Notes under the pieces: model-generated
Told to the model about the DNA's origin: nothing
The model's database searches: none
What the model saw: only the letters and a program-made list of their open reading frames with translations
Translations under genes and position numbers: made by a program
Shown here: piece by piece, positions 16,593-25,317 of the stretch
Layout of the letters: the number at the start of each line of letters is the position of its first letter
How positions within the stretch are numbered: position 1 is the stretch's first letter
From: Actinomycetes bacterium
Lineage (GTDB): Bacteria; Actinomycetota; Acidimicrobiia; Acidimicrobiales; UBA8190
Direction: 5' to 3'
Length of the DNA stretch: 42,534 bases
Assembly (NCBI GenBank): GCA_021803325.1
Contig: JAJZLP010000144.1
Location: 1 to 42,534 of the forward strand

Positions 16593-18143
16593 ATGTTGGT
16601 CAGCGATATCGTGCGCCGCAACGCAAGGTACTTCGGCAACATGGACGCGGTCGTGGTGCCGGCAGGAGTGACCCGGACGTGGGCCGAGCTCGACGCGCGT
16701 ACGGACAAGCTGGCCAACGCATTGCTGTCGCTCGGGCTGGCCAAGGGCGAGCGGCTGGCCATGTACGCACCCAATTGCAGCGAGTACATCGACTTCTTCT
16801 TCGCTTGCGCCAAATCCGGAGTCATCGGTGCGGCTCTCAACACGCGTCTGGCGCCCAACGAGACGAGCGCATACCTCTCGTACGTGGAGCCCACCGTCGC
16901 GTTGGTGCACGTCGACCTCGTGGAGGCGGCACGGACATGGCTGGCCGAGGTGCCGTCGGTGAAGCACGTCATCGGCTTCGGCGGTGAGCACGGTCTCGAC
17001 TTCGACCTCCAGACGCTGATCGACTCGGCCTCCACCACCGCACCGGTGACCCAGCTCACCGAGGACGACATGTACATGCTCGGGGCGACCAGCGGAACGA
17101 CGGGCATCCCGAAGGCCGCGATCCTGACGCACGGCAATGCTATCGCTGCACTGCAGAATTGGGCGGCTGAGCTGGCTCTGCCCGAAGCCGGCACCGCGCT
17201 GCAGTGCATCCCCTACTTCTTCAATCCGGGCGGCCCGGCGGGTCTGCACCCGGTCCTGCTGAAGGGCGGGCGCACGGTGGTGCCGACGGCGTTCGATCCC
17301 GTCGAGCTCCCGAAGCTGGTTCAGAACTACCGTGTCACCCACACGATCATCGTTCCGACCATGGTCCAGATGGTCGTGTCGCAGCCCGGCGTCGAGTCCT
17401 ATGACCTGTCGTCGCTGCTCGGGGTCATGTCCGGGGGCTCGCCGTTCCCGGCTTCCGTGCTGAAGCGGGCCCGCGAGGTGATGGGCGACATCTTCAATCC
17501 GATCTACGGTATGGCGGAAAGCTACTCGTGCGGCACCATCCTGCGTCCCCAGAACCTCTTCAGCGAGGGCACCGAGCAGCAGTTGCGCCAGCTGGGTTCG
17601 ATCGGCAAGCCCGAGACCTTGATGGACGTGCGCGTGGTGGACGCCGAGGGGAACGACGTGCCGCACGACGGCATCACGTCGGGCGAGATCCTGCTGTCCG
17701 GGCCGTCGATGTCGCCCGGGTACTTCCGGATGCCGGAGGAGACCGAGCGCTGCCGCCTGGGCAAGTGGTTCCGCACCGGCGACGTCGCCGTCGTCGATGC
17801 CGAGGGCTTCATCACCATCGTGGACCGGCTGAAGGACATGATCATCACCGGTGGCATCAACGTCTTCAGCATCGAGGTGGAGCGGGTGCTGGAGCAGCAC
17901 CCCGACGTCGCCATGGTCGCGGTCATCGGCCTGCCCCATCCGCAGTGGGGCGAGGCGATCCACGCCGTCGTCGTCCGGCGCGAGGGCGGCACAGTCACCC
18001 CCCCGGAGCTGATGGACTTTGCCGCCGAGCGGCTGGCCTCGTACAAAAAGCCGCGGTCGCTCGAGCTCGTCGACTCGCTCCCCGTGAGCGCGACCGGAAA
18101 GGTCCTGAAGAAGCAGTTGCGAGCCCAGCGCGGCATCGCCTGA
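16593..18143 (+). CDS. Acyl-CoA synthetase (AMP-forming, FadD-type) 2
   Basis: This 516-residue ANL ligase has GATSGTTGIPKAAILTH as its P-loop (Ala where Gly is usual after PK), YGMAESYSCGT, the hinge EGFITIVDRLKDMIITGGINV, and the catalytic-Lys end PVSATGKVLKKQLR. It starts at ATG 16593, 27 codons before LDARTDKLANALLSLGL. It is divergent from the first ligase and leads an operon with the acyl-CoA dehydrogenase 26 bases downstream. The two ligases differ enough to have different substrates. Confidence 0.9.
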   Translation: MLVSDIVRRNARYFGNMDAVVVPAGVTRTWAELDARTDKLANALLSLGLAKGERLAMYAPNCSEYIDFFFACAKSGVIGAALNTRLAPNETSAYLSYVEPTVALVHVDLVEAARTWLAEVPSVKHVIGFGGEHGLDFDLQTLIDSASTTAPVTQLTEDDMYMLGATSGTTGIPKAAILTHGNAIAALQNWAAELALPEAGTALQCIPYFFNPGGPAGLHPVLLKGGRTVVPTAFDPVELPKLVQNYRVTHTIIVPTMVQMVVSQPGVESYDLSSLLGVMSGGSPFPASVLKRAREVMGDIFNPIYGMAESYSCGTILRPQNLFSEGTEQQLRQLGSIGKPETLMDVRVVDAEGNDVPHDGITSGEILLSGPSMSPGYFRMPEETERCRLGKWFRTGDVAVVDAEGFITIVDRLKDMIITGGINVFSIEVERVLEQHPDVAMVAVIGLPHPQWGEAIHAVVVRREGGTVTPPELMDFAAERLASYKKPRSLELVDSLPVSATGKVLKKQLRAQRGIA

Positions 18144-18169
18144 CCCGTACGTCGGATGGAGAGCGAACC

Positions 18170-19315
18170 ATGGACTTCGAATTAAGCGACGAGCATGTCG
18201 CCCTGCGCCAGAGCCTGCGCACCTTCTTCGAGCGCGAGGCGCCGATCGACGTGGTCGCCCGCCACGACCGCGACGAGGAGTTCGACTCCGACCTGTACCG
18301 AAAGGCGGCCGAGATCGGCCTGTGCGGGCTCGCGTTCTCCGAGCGGTACGGGGGATCGGACGCCGACCAGATCTCGATCTGCATCGCCGTCGAGGAGGTC
18401 GCCCGGGCCAGTGCCGCGCTCGCCTACGCCTGGCTGCCGACGGCGACGTTCTGCGCCAAGGGGCTGGCACGCTTCGGTACCGACGAGCAGAAAGAGGAGA
18501 TCCTGCCGAAGGTCGCCGCCGGCCAGGTGCGCATCGCGATGGGCCTCACCGAGCCGAGTGCGGGCTCCGACCTTACGCACCTTTCCACCCGGGCCACGCG
18601 CGATGGCTCGGAGCTCGTCGTCCGTGGGCAGAAGGTCTTCACGACCGGCGCTGACACAGCCGACTACATCTTCGCGTTCGTGCGGACGGACCCGAACGCG
18701 CCGGCGTCGCGAGGGCTCTCGGTGCTCCTGATCCCGCGCGAGCAGGAGGGCGTGTCGGTTCGCCCGCTGCGCAAGCTGGCCGGTCAGGCGACGCACACCT
18801 GCGAGGTTTTCTTCGACGACGTCCGCGTCCCGGAGGAGAACCTGGTCGGCGAGCTCGGCGACGGCAGCCGGATCATTTTCGAGCTCATGAACGGCGAGCG
18901 GATCTACGTGGGCGCCGAGGGCACCGGGCTCGGCCAAGGTGCGCTCGACATGGCGCTCGCGTATGCGCAGCAGCGGGTGCAGTTCGGCAGGCCGATCATC
19001 GAGCACCAGGCCGTCGGGCACATGCTGGCGGACATGGCGATGGACGTGGAGACCTCGCGGCTGATCACCTTCCACGCGGCGTGGAAGCTCCAGCAGGGGA
19101 TGGAGTGCTCGCTCGAGGCGTCCATGGCCAAGGTCTACGGATCGGAGGCCGGCACCCGCTGTGCCAACCGCGGGATGCAGATCCTCGGCGGGTACTCCTA
19201 CATGGTCGAGTACGGCATGGAGCGCTACTGGCGCGAGACGAAGCTGTACGAGATCGCCGGAGGCACCAACCAGATCATGCGCAACATCATCGCCCGGGAG
19301 CTGGCCAAGCGCTGA
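18170..19315 (+). CDS. Acyl-CoA dehydrogenase (MCAD-type catalytic Glu)
   Basis: This 381-residue flavoenzyme shows MGLTEPSAGSDL (FAD/substrate loop), GQKVFTTGADTADY, and LYEIAGGTNQIMRNIIARE at the end. Glu361 sits at the place of the MCAD catalytic base. It is full length, from MDFELSDEHVALRQSLR to AKR. It would introduce the alpha,beta double bond into an acyl-CoA made by the ligase directly upstream, passing electrons to ETF. The stop lies 11 bases from the end of the convergent SDR gene. Confidence 0.92.
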   Translation: MDFELSDEHVALRQSLRTFFEREAPIDVVARHDRDEEFDSDLYRKAAEIGLCGLAFSERYGGSDADQISICIAVEEVARASAALAYAWLPTATFCAKGLARFGTDEQKEEILPKVAAGQVRIAMGLTEPSAGSDLTHLSTRATRDGSELVVRGQKVFTTGADTADYIFAFVRTDPNAPASRGLSVLLIPREQEGVSVRPLRKLAGQATHTCEVFFDDVRVPEENLVGELGDGSRIIFELMNGERIYVGAEGTGLGQGALDMALAYAQQRVQFGRPIIEHQAVGHMLADMAMDVETSRLITFHAAWKLQQGMECSLEASMAKVYGSEAGTRCANRGMQILGGYSYMVEYGMERYWRETKLYEIAGGTNQIMRNIIARELAKR

Positions 19316-19326
19316 GGGGAGGGGCG

Positions 19327-20103
19327 CTACTGCGCCGTCCACCCCCCGTCCACCACCAGCGCCGACCCGGTGATGTAGCTCCCGGCGTCCGAGGCCAGCA
19401 GCAGCAGCGCTCCGACCAGCTCGTCGGCGTCGCCGAGGCGGCGCATCGGGATGCTGCGCGTCACGTTCGCCATGGCCTCGGGGCTGGCTTCGATGCCGGC
19501 GGTCATGGCGCTATGGACGAGGCCCGGCACCAACGAGTTCACGCGGATCCCGCGGCGCAGCGTCCACTGCAGGGCGAGGTCCCGGGTCATCGACATGACC
19601 CCGGCTTTGGACGCGCCATAGGCCGCCTGGGGGGCGTCGTTGGCCACCATGCCGACGACCGACGAGATGTTGACGATGGACCCGCCGTGCCCCCCGGCGA
19701 TGCAGGCCCGGCCGAAGGCCTGGGCCATCTGGTAGGCGCCCACCAGGTTGACCTGCACCACCCGAGCGAAGTCGGCCGGGTCCTCCTTGTGCGCCGGCGC
19801 CACGTGGCCCACCCCGGCGTTGTTCACCAGGACGTCCACTGTTCCGAGCTGGTCGACGGCGGCGGCCACCAGCGCTTCGCAGTCGGCGGCCACCGACACG
19901 TCGACCCGCACGGCGATGCACCGGCGGCCAAGGGCCTCGATCTTGCCCCTGGTCTCCTCGAGCAGGTCGGTGCGACGCGCCCCGAGGGCCACGTCGGCAC
20001 CCGCCTCGGCCAGGGCGAGGGCGAAGGTCACCCCCAGGCCGGACGAGGCTCCAGTGACGACGGCGACCTTGCCGTCCAGGCTGAACCGGTCGCAGAAGCT
20101 CAT
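19327..20103 (-). CDS. Short-chain dehydrogenase/reductase 1
   Basis: This 258-residue classical SDR has TGASSGLG for NAD(P) binding, NNAG, the catalytic Ser in NISSVVG, and YGASK. Start ATG 20103 overlaps the stop of the CoA-transferase beta subunit (ATGA), and the first residues are MSFCDRFSLDGKVAVVTG. A longer upstream start is possible but less likely. It is closely similar along its whole length to the SDR at 32524-33300. The likely role is oxidation of a beta-hydroxyacyl-CoA or cyclic alcohol in the IpdAB-like operon. Confidence 0.88.
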   Translation of the reverse strand: MSFCDRFSLDGKVAVVTGASSGLGVTFALALAEAGADVALGARRTDLLEETRGKIEALGRRCIAVRVDVSVAADCEALVAAAVDQLGTVDVLVNNAGVGHVAPAHKEDPADFARVVQVNLVGAYQMAQAFGRACIAGGHGGSIVNISSVVGMVANDAPQAAYGASKAGVMSMTRDLALQWTLRRGIRVNSLVPGLVHSAMTAGIEASPEAMANVTRSIPMRRLGDADELVGALLLLASDAGSYITGSALVVDGGWTAQ

Positions 20104-20951
20104 CGGACCGTCGCCTCGGCTCGTTTCCACTCGGCGTCGAGGATGCTCTCGAGGTACTGCAGGCGCTCCTTGCCGGACAGGAAGTCGAACTTCACGGTGC
20201 CGAACGGGTCGATCTTCGTGCGCAGCAGCTCCAACTGCTTAGCGGTCGGCTCGGCTGTGACGGGCACGTCGCTCGGGACGTCGAGCGCGAAACCAGTGTT
20301 GTCGACGACCACCTGCGGGTCGACCCCGGGGTGCACGCTCTCGATGCGGAACGGCTGGTCGTCCTCGTCCTTGACGAGCACGGCGAGGTTGGTGACGACG
20401 ATGATCGGGCCCGGCTGCAGCCCCGCCTGCCGGCGCGACTCGGCGCCGACCTTCCACCTCGTGCCGGTGACGAACTCCACCTTGTCGACGAGTGTGCGGG
20501 AGCTGTGGTTGCCGAAGTAGGCGATCATCTTCCGGTACATCTTGATGACCTCGGCCGCTCCGGCGCCGCCGGGCAGCCGCACCTTCGGCTTGTCGAACGG
20601 GCCGATCGTGGAGAGGTTGATGGCGCCGTCGCCGTCGAATTGGGCAGACGACACGGCCTCGACGCCACCATGGTTGGAGAGGTGGATCGAGTTGATCTCG
20701 GTGAGCATCCCCCAGCGACAGACCGCCCCCTTGTAGGCCGCGGCTTCCGCGCCGGTGAACGACAGCTGGATGGGAGACATGCCGACCGCGTCGAAGCCGG
20801 CGAGGTAGGCGCGCGGCGCGTGGGTCAGCTTCGCCAGCATGTACGAGGCATAGGCCAAGGGTGTGAACGAGCCCATGACGGTGACGCCGTCCTCGTCGAC
20901 TTCGGCGGCGACTCGGGTGACCATCAGCTCGTGGACGTCATAGGCAGTCAC
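20100..20951 (-). CDS. CoA-transferase family I, beta subunit (IpdB-like)
   Basis: This 283-residue subunit starts at GTG 20951, where the A-subunit stop overlaps as GTGA and GGAG lies 7 bases upstream. It shows APRAYLAGFDAVGMSPIQLS, SSAQFDGDGAINLSTIG, and KPKVRLPGGAGAAEVIKMYR, the last typical of glutaconate-CoA-transferase-like beta chains. In Mycobacterium, IpdA and IpdB form a hydrolase that opens a ring in cholestane degradation rather than a transferase. Which reaction this pair performs is not decided by the sequence I can see. Confidence 0.82.
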   Translation of the reverse strand: MTAYDVHELMVTRVAAEVDEDGVTVMGSFTPLAYASYMLAKLTHAPRAYLAGFDAVGMSPIQLSFTGAEAAAYKGAVCRWGMLTEINSIHLSNHGGVEAVSSAQFDGDGAINLSTIGPFDKPKVRLPGGAGAAEVIKMYRKMIAYFGNHSSRTLVDKVEFVTGTRWKVGAESRRQAGLQPGPIIVVTNLAVLVKDEDDQPFRIESVHPGVDPQVVVDNTGFALDVPSDVPVTAEPTAKQLELLRTKIDPFGTVKFDFLSGKERLQYLESILDAEWKRAEATVR

Positions 20952-21859
20952 AGGTTTGCTCCTTCGAGGGTCTCGGCGACGTCGACGAGGGCGGCGAGCA
21001 CGTCGCCACGCCCGGTCAGGACGCGGGCCCGGTAGTCGTCCTCGCTCTCGGAGCGGATCCGGGCGACGTAGTCGGTGATGGCGTCGGTGCCGGCTTGGCC
21101 GGCGTAGTCCATGAGCTGCCAGGCGTCCATGGCATAGCGAGGGATGTGCGAGGTCGGATGTGCGCCGAAGGGCGCCTCGATCACCGCGTGGACGTAGTAG
21201 CCGGGCAGTTTGGTCATGTGCGGGTTCTCGACGATGACCGGTCGGTCGACGATCTCCTCGCAGGTCACGATGACTCGCTTGGCCGCCTTCGCCATGTCGA
21301 CGTCGGGTCCGGAGGTGCCGTCCCACTGGGCGTTGCCTTCGGCGTCGCAGCGCAGCGCGTGCACGATCGCCACGTCCGGCTGCAGCGCCCGGACGGCGGT
21401 GAGCTCCTCACCGGTGAACGGGCAGTTCGTGGTGGCGTAGATCTCCGGGTAGCGCGCCGGCAGGTCGGAGCCGAACGGGCCTCGGTAGGGGAGGAACGGC
21501 ATGCCACGCCCCTGCGCTTCGAGCCCGATCAGCATGCCGAGCCCCGTGTACTCGGTGAACGGCAAGGTTCCCGACTCGATGGTCCTGCGCACGTTCGGCG
21601 CCAGGCCGAACGCTTCGAGGGTCACCATGGAGAACGACAGGTGGCCGAGCACGTCGGCGGCAGCCAGCAGGTCCATGTCCACCGAGCCGACGACAGTGAT
21701 CGCGTGGAGGTCCTTCCTCCCGGCACGGATCAGCTGGCGTACGGCCGCCATCGGGTGGTTGGCGAACCAGCCCCCGCCGAAGGCGACCGATGCACCGTCT
21801 GGCACGAGCCCGCCGAGCGCCTGGAGCGGGACGACCTTGTCAGCCGACGGTGAGGTCAT
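20948..21859 (-). CDS. CoA-transferase family I, alpha subunit (IpdA-like)
   Basis: This 303-residue subunit has the alpha-chain pattern: GASVAFGGGWFANHPMAAVRQ, DLHAITVVGSVDMDLL, and MPFLPYRGPFGSDLP. Start ATG 21859 gives MTSPSADKVVPLQALGGL. It is the first gene of a leftward operon (alpha, beta, SDR), divergent from the MeaB gene, with operator copy 3 in front. The glutamates in TLEAFG and FTEYTGLG (Glu82, Glu103) are candidates for the family active-site Glu but I cannot align them with certainty. Confidence 0.85.
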   Translation of the reverse strand: MTSPSADKVVPLQALGGLVPDGASVAFGGGWFANHPMAAVRQLIRAGRKDLHAITVVGSVDMDLLAAADVLGHLSFSMVTLEAFGLAPNVRRTIESGTLPFTEYTGLGMLIGLEAQGRGMPFLPYRGPFGSDLPARYPEIYATTNCPFTGEELTAVRALQPDVAIVHALRCDAEGNAQWDGTSGPDVDMAKAAKRVIVTCEEIVDRPVIVENPHMTKLPGYYVHAVIEAPFGAHPTSHIPRYAMDAWQLMDYAGQAGTDAITDYVARIRSESEDDYRARVLTGRGDVLAALVDVAETLEGANL

Positions 21860-21941
21860 GGCGTCACCACCGCACCAGGTGCGGTCGAACAGGGAGCTCC
21901 CACAATGCCCTCCTAGGGATGAGATCAGTGTTGGCAGTAAT

Positions 21942-21958
21942 CTATCGTTAAACGTCAA
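21942..21958. promoter_or_regulatory. Operator copy 3, upstream of CoA-transferase
   Basis: On the minus strand this reads TTGACGT-TTA-ACGATAG, close to copies 6 and 8. It lies 83 bases before the CoA-transferase alpha start and belongs to that leftward promoter. Confidence 0.6.
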
Positions 21959-22086
21959 GAATGACCAGCTGCCGGACGGGTCGGACCGGGGAGCCGGCCA
22001 TCGAGGCGGGCAGCGCACGGCGGCGGAAGACGTGCGGGCCGGGGCTTCGGATGACGACTGGCGGACCAGGGGCAGCTTGTGCAAGA

Positions 22087-22103
22087 CTTACGCTTAACGT
22101 AAA
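22087..22103. promoter_or_regulatory. Operator copy 4, upstream of meaB/mutase
   Basis: CTTACGC-TTA-ACGTAAA matches the recurring palindrome with two mismatches. It lies 43 bases before the MeaB GTG. Together with copy 3 it gives each divergent operon its own site. Confidence 0.7.
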
Positions 22104-22145
22104 GGATCGGAAGTTCGCCAGTCCAGACCCCGGATCGAGGCCGCC

Positions 22146-23126
22146 GTGACGTCCACCGCAGTGCACACCACCGAGCTCGTGGTCGGCGGCAGCGTGCGGC
22201 ACGCATCACGGTTGATCACCGAGATCGAGAACGGCTCGCCCGCTGCCCGCGAGGTGCTGGCACGACTGCTGCCGCACTGCGGGTCGGCGCAACGGGTCGG
22301 CATCACCGGTCCGCCCGGAGCGGGCAAGAGCAGCCTCACCGCCTCGCTCATCAAGGAGATCCGTGCCCAGGGCCGGACCGTCGGGGTCATCGCCGTCGAC
22401 CCGTCAAGCCCCTTCTCCCAAGGCGCCCTGCTCGGCGACCGTGACCGCATGCTCGAGGCGGCCAGCGGTGACGCCGACGTCTTCATCCGCTCGCTCGCCG
22501 CACGTGGAGCGGCGGGCGGGCTCGCGGTCGCGGTGAACGACGTGGTCGACGTCATGGACGCGATGGGCAAGGACGTCGTCATCGTCGAGACCGTCGGGGT
22601 CGGTCAGGGAGAGCTCGAGATCGCCAAGATCGCCCACACCGTCGTCCTCGTGCTCGTACCCGGTTACGGTGACGCACTGCAGGCGATGAAGGCGGGAGTC
22701 ACCGAGATCGCCGACGTCGTCGCCGTCAACAAAGGCGACTTGCCCGAGGCGGCCGGCGCCGTCGAGGACCTGCGCAGCCAGGACTACGTGCGGCGCGATC
22801 CCACCGCGGACCGGACGTGGGTCGTGCCCGTGCTGAAGGTGTCGGCGCTGCGCCGCGAGGGCATCCGCGAGCTGGCCGGCCTGGTCGACGACCATTACCG
22901 GTTCACGGGCGACAGCGCGTGGCGGAGCGAGATCGAGCGCAACCGTCGTCACGCGCAGTTCCTGTCCTCGGTGACCGAGCGGCTGCGAGCCGAGCTGGCG
23001 GCGATCCCCCCCGACGCGTTCGACGACGGCCGGTTCAGTGACCCGCACCTGGCCGCCGACGAATTCGTCACCGACATCGTGCGAGCGCGCGCGCACCTCC
23101 GGGCCGGTGGCCTGGCGACGAACTGA
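22146..23126 (+). CDS. MeaB/ArgK-type G3E GTPase, mutase chaperone
   Basis: This 326-residue GTPase has Walker A GPPGAGKS at residues 55-62, DPSSPFSQGALLGDRDRM, the switch segment ETVGVGQGE, and base motif NKGD. Proteins of this family deliver and protect the B12 cofactor of acyl-CoA mutases in the cytosol. Start GTG 22146 begins MTSTAVHTTELVVGG; the first 45 residues form the usual helical arm. The gene is followed after 14 bases by the mutase large subunit, so it serves that enzyme. Confidence 0.93.
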   Translation: MTSTAVHTTELVVGGSVRHASRLITEIENGSPAAREVLARLLPHCGSAQRVGITGPPGAGKSSLTASLIKEIRAQGRTVGVIAVDPSSPFSQGALLGDRDRMLEAASGDADVFIRSLAARGAAGGLAVAVNDVVDVMDAMGKDVVIVETVGVGQGELEIAKIAHTVVLVLVPGYGDALQAMKAGVTEIADVVAVNKGDLPEAAGAVEDLRSQDYVRRDPTADRTWVVPVLKVSALRREGIRELAGLVDDHYRFTGDSAWRSEIERNRRHAQFLSSVTERLRAELAAIPPDAFDDGRFSDPHLAADEFVTDIVRARAHLRAGGLATN

Positions 23127-23140
23127 GAATCGAGGTTGCG

Positions 23141-24811
23141 ATGACCCAGGACGTATCGAGCGACACTTTCGAGTCGCGCAAGGAGGAGTGGGAGAAGCGC
23201 CGGGCCCGCTACGCCGACAAGCTTCGGCCCGGGAAGACGCTGTCGGGCCTGCCGGTGAAGACCCTCTACACCAAAGAGGACGTCGCCGGCTCCGATCTCG
23301 ACGAGATGCCCGGCGTCTACCCCTTCACGCGCGGGCTCTACCCGGATGGGTACGCGTTGACGCCGTGGATGCAGCAGATGGTCTTCGGCTACGGCACCAT
23401 CGAGGAGACCCGTCAGAAGATGGAGATGATGGTGGCCGAGGGCATGGAGGGCTACTTCGGCCACAAGGTCTTCAACACCGTCTACGACATCCCGTGCATG
23501 TACGGCATCGACGCCGACCACCCGGAGGCGGCTGGCAACCTTGGTCAGTGCGGTGTGCACATGAGCACCGGTGACGACTACGACGAGCTGATCCGGGGCT
23601 GGGACCTGGACTCGACGAACTTCTCGATGATCACGGGCGACAACTGCCTGCCCGCCCTGGCGCTGCTGGCGGCTGCGGTCGAGCGGCGGGGTGAGCCGCT
23701 GGCCAAGATGCACGGCAACTCGATGAACTGGTACCCGCGCATCGCCGTGCAGGACGTGCCTTCGTGGGAGCCGAAGTGGGGCTACGCCCTGATGATCGAC
23801 CTGATCAAGTGGGCGAAGGAGAACGCGCCGGACTGGAACCCTGTCAACATCTTCATGTACGGCATCTCCGAGGCTGGGGCCACACCGGTTCAGGAGCTCG
23901 CCTACGGCCTGGCCTGGGGCAAGTCCATCATCGATGCCGGTCTGGCGGCCGGCATGGCACCCGATGACTTCATCGGGAGGTTGTCGTTCCAGATCGGCTG
24001 CACGGTCAACCTCTTCGAGGAGGTGGCCAAGTTCCGAGCGCATCGCCGCATGTGGGCGAAGATCTGCAAGGACGCCGGAGTCGTCAAGCCTTCCAACATG
24101 CATGCCCGAGTCCACGTGCACACCAGCGGGTACGTGCTGACCCAGCAGCAGCTGATGAACAACACGGGGCGGATCACCGTGCAGACCCTGGCCGCCGTGC
24201 TCGGTGGCGTGGCGTCCATCCACACCTGCTCGTACGACGAGGCGGTGGGGGTGCCCACCGAGGAGTCGCACCGCACGGCACTGCGCACCCAGCAGGTCCT
24301 GATGTGGGAGAGCGGGCTGCGCGAGGTCGCCGACCCGCTGGGCGGCTCGTACTTCGTCGAACGGCTGACCGACGATGTCGAGGCTGCAGCCTGGGAGATC
24401 TACGACGAGATCGAGGCCAACGGGGGATACCTCCGAGGGATCGAGACCGGGGAGATCAAGCGCGCCATCGACAACTCGTCCTACGAGCTGAAGAAGATGA
24501 TCAACAGCGGCGAGCTGCCGGTGGTCGGCGTCAACCGGTACGTCTCGGACGAGAAGGAGAATTACGAGCCGTTCCGTGTCGACGAGTCGATCGAGGAGAA
24601 AGCCAAGGCGCGACTCGACGCGTACCGGGCCAGGCGCGACGATGCCGCCGTCAAGGCGGCCCTCGACAACGTGCGCGTTGCCTGTGAGGCACTCAAAAGC
24701 GGTGATGGGTCGCTGATGCCGGCCCTGGTCGACGCGGCGAGGGCCGGCGCGACCAACGGCGAGATGATGGTGCCGATGCGCGAGGCGTTCGGCTGGTTCG
24801 TCAGCGAGTGA
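23141..24811 (+). CDS. B12-dependent acyl-CoA mutase-like, large subunit (atypical)
   Basis: This 556-residue subunit has the TIM-barrel layout of methylmalonyl-CoA mutase: YPFTRGLYPDGYALTPW (60-76), MYGISEAGAT (239-248), RLSFQIGCTVNLFEEVAKFRA (about 280-300), and the end GATNGEMMVPMREAF. Several residues that define known mutases differ. By ungapped alignment Val81 replaces MCM Tyr89 (Phe in ICM, Ile in hydroxyisobutyryl-CoA mutase), Thr74 replaces Arg82, and Gly241 replaces His244. Arg207 has no equivalent, and about 6 residues are inserted near 105-112. Arg323 is kept. The B12 domain is on a separate chain, as in ICM-type enzymes. It is a mutase by family, but its substrate is probably none of the known ones. 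Confidence 0.85.
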   Translation: MTQDVSSDTFESRKEEWEKRRARYADKLRPGKTLSGLPVKTLYTKEDVAGSDLDEMPGVYPFTRGLYPDGYALTPWMQQMVFGYGTIEETRQKMEMMVAEGMEGYFGHKVFNTVYDIPCMYGIDADHPEAAGNLGQCGVHMSTGDDYDELIRGWDLDSTNFSMITGDNCLPALALLAAAVERRGEPLAKMHGNSMNWYPRIAVQDVPSWEPKWGYALMIDLIKWAKENAPDWNPVNIFMYGISEAGATPVQELAYGLAWGKSIIDAGLAAGMAPDDFIGRLSFQIGCTVNLFEEVAKFRAHRRMWAKICKDAGVVKPSNMHARVHVHTSGYVLTQQQLMNNTGRITVQTLAAVLGGVASIHTCSYDEAVGVPTEESHRTALRTQQVLMWESGLREVADPLGGSYFVERLTDDVEAAAWEIYDEIEANGGYLRGIETGEIKRAIDNSSYELKKMINSGELPVVGVNRYVSDEKENYEPFRVDESIEEKAKARLDAYRARRDDAAVKAALDNVRVACEALKSGDGSLMPALVDAARAGATNGEMMVPMREAFGWFVSE

Positions 24812-24849
24812 CCGTCAACCACCCCGAACGCTGGAGATAGGAGCAGGTC

Positions 24850-25257
24850 GTGTCCAAGGAGCACATCAAGGTCCTCTTGGCCAAGAAGAAGATCGACGTC
24901 CACGGGCGCGGTACCAAGCTGATCGCGCGCGAGCTGCGTGACGCCGGGATGGAAGTCGTCTACTTCCGGTTCGGTGTCGTCGAGGAGATCGCCGAGGCCG
25001 CCCTGCAGGAGGACGTCGACGTGGTCGGCGTCAGCATCATGACGAGCGGGCAGATCCAGATCGCCCGCGAGCTCATCCCGGCGCTCAAGGCGCGCGGGCT
25101 GCACGAGGTCCTGGTCATCATGGGCGGGATCATCCCCGAAGTCGACTACGAACCGTTGCAGACCCTCGGCGTCCACCGCTGCTTCCCACCGGGCCTGCCC
25201 GGTGGGGCGGTCGCCGAGTACATCAAGCGCAATGTCGGGACCGTGTCGCTGGCCTGA
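24850..25257 (+). CDS. B12-binding small subunit of the mutase
   Basis: This 135-residue protein is a stand-alone cobalamin-binding domain. It has the base-off motif D-x-H-x2-G as Asp16, His18 and Gly21 in IDVHGRGTKLIA, the second motif VGVSIMTSG (Ser62), and the glycine turn VIMGGIIPE. His18 should ligate the cobalt. The start is GTG 24850 with GGAGATAGGAGC upstream. It lies 38 bases after the large subunit and should assemble with it. Confidence 0.92.
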   Translation: MSKEHIKVLLAKKKIDVHGRGTKLIARELRDAGMEVVYFRFGVVEEIAEAALQEDVDVVGVSIMTSGQIQIARELIPALKARGLHEVLVIMGGIIPEVDYEPLQTLGVHRCFPPGLPGGAVAEYIKRNVGTVSLA

Positions 25258-25317
25258 GTGGCCAGCGGGCACCGGGCGCAGGAGCCCACGCGCTCCCAAG
25301 AACCAAGGAGGACAGTC

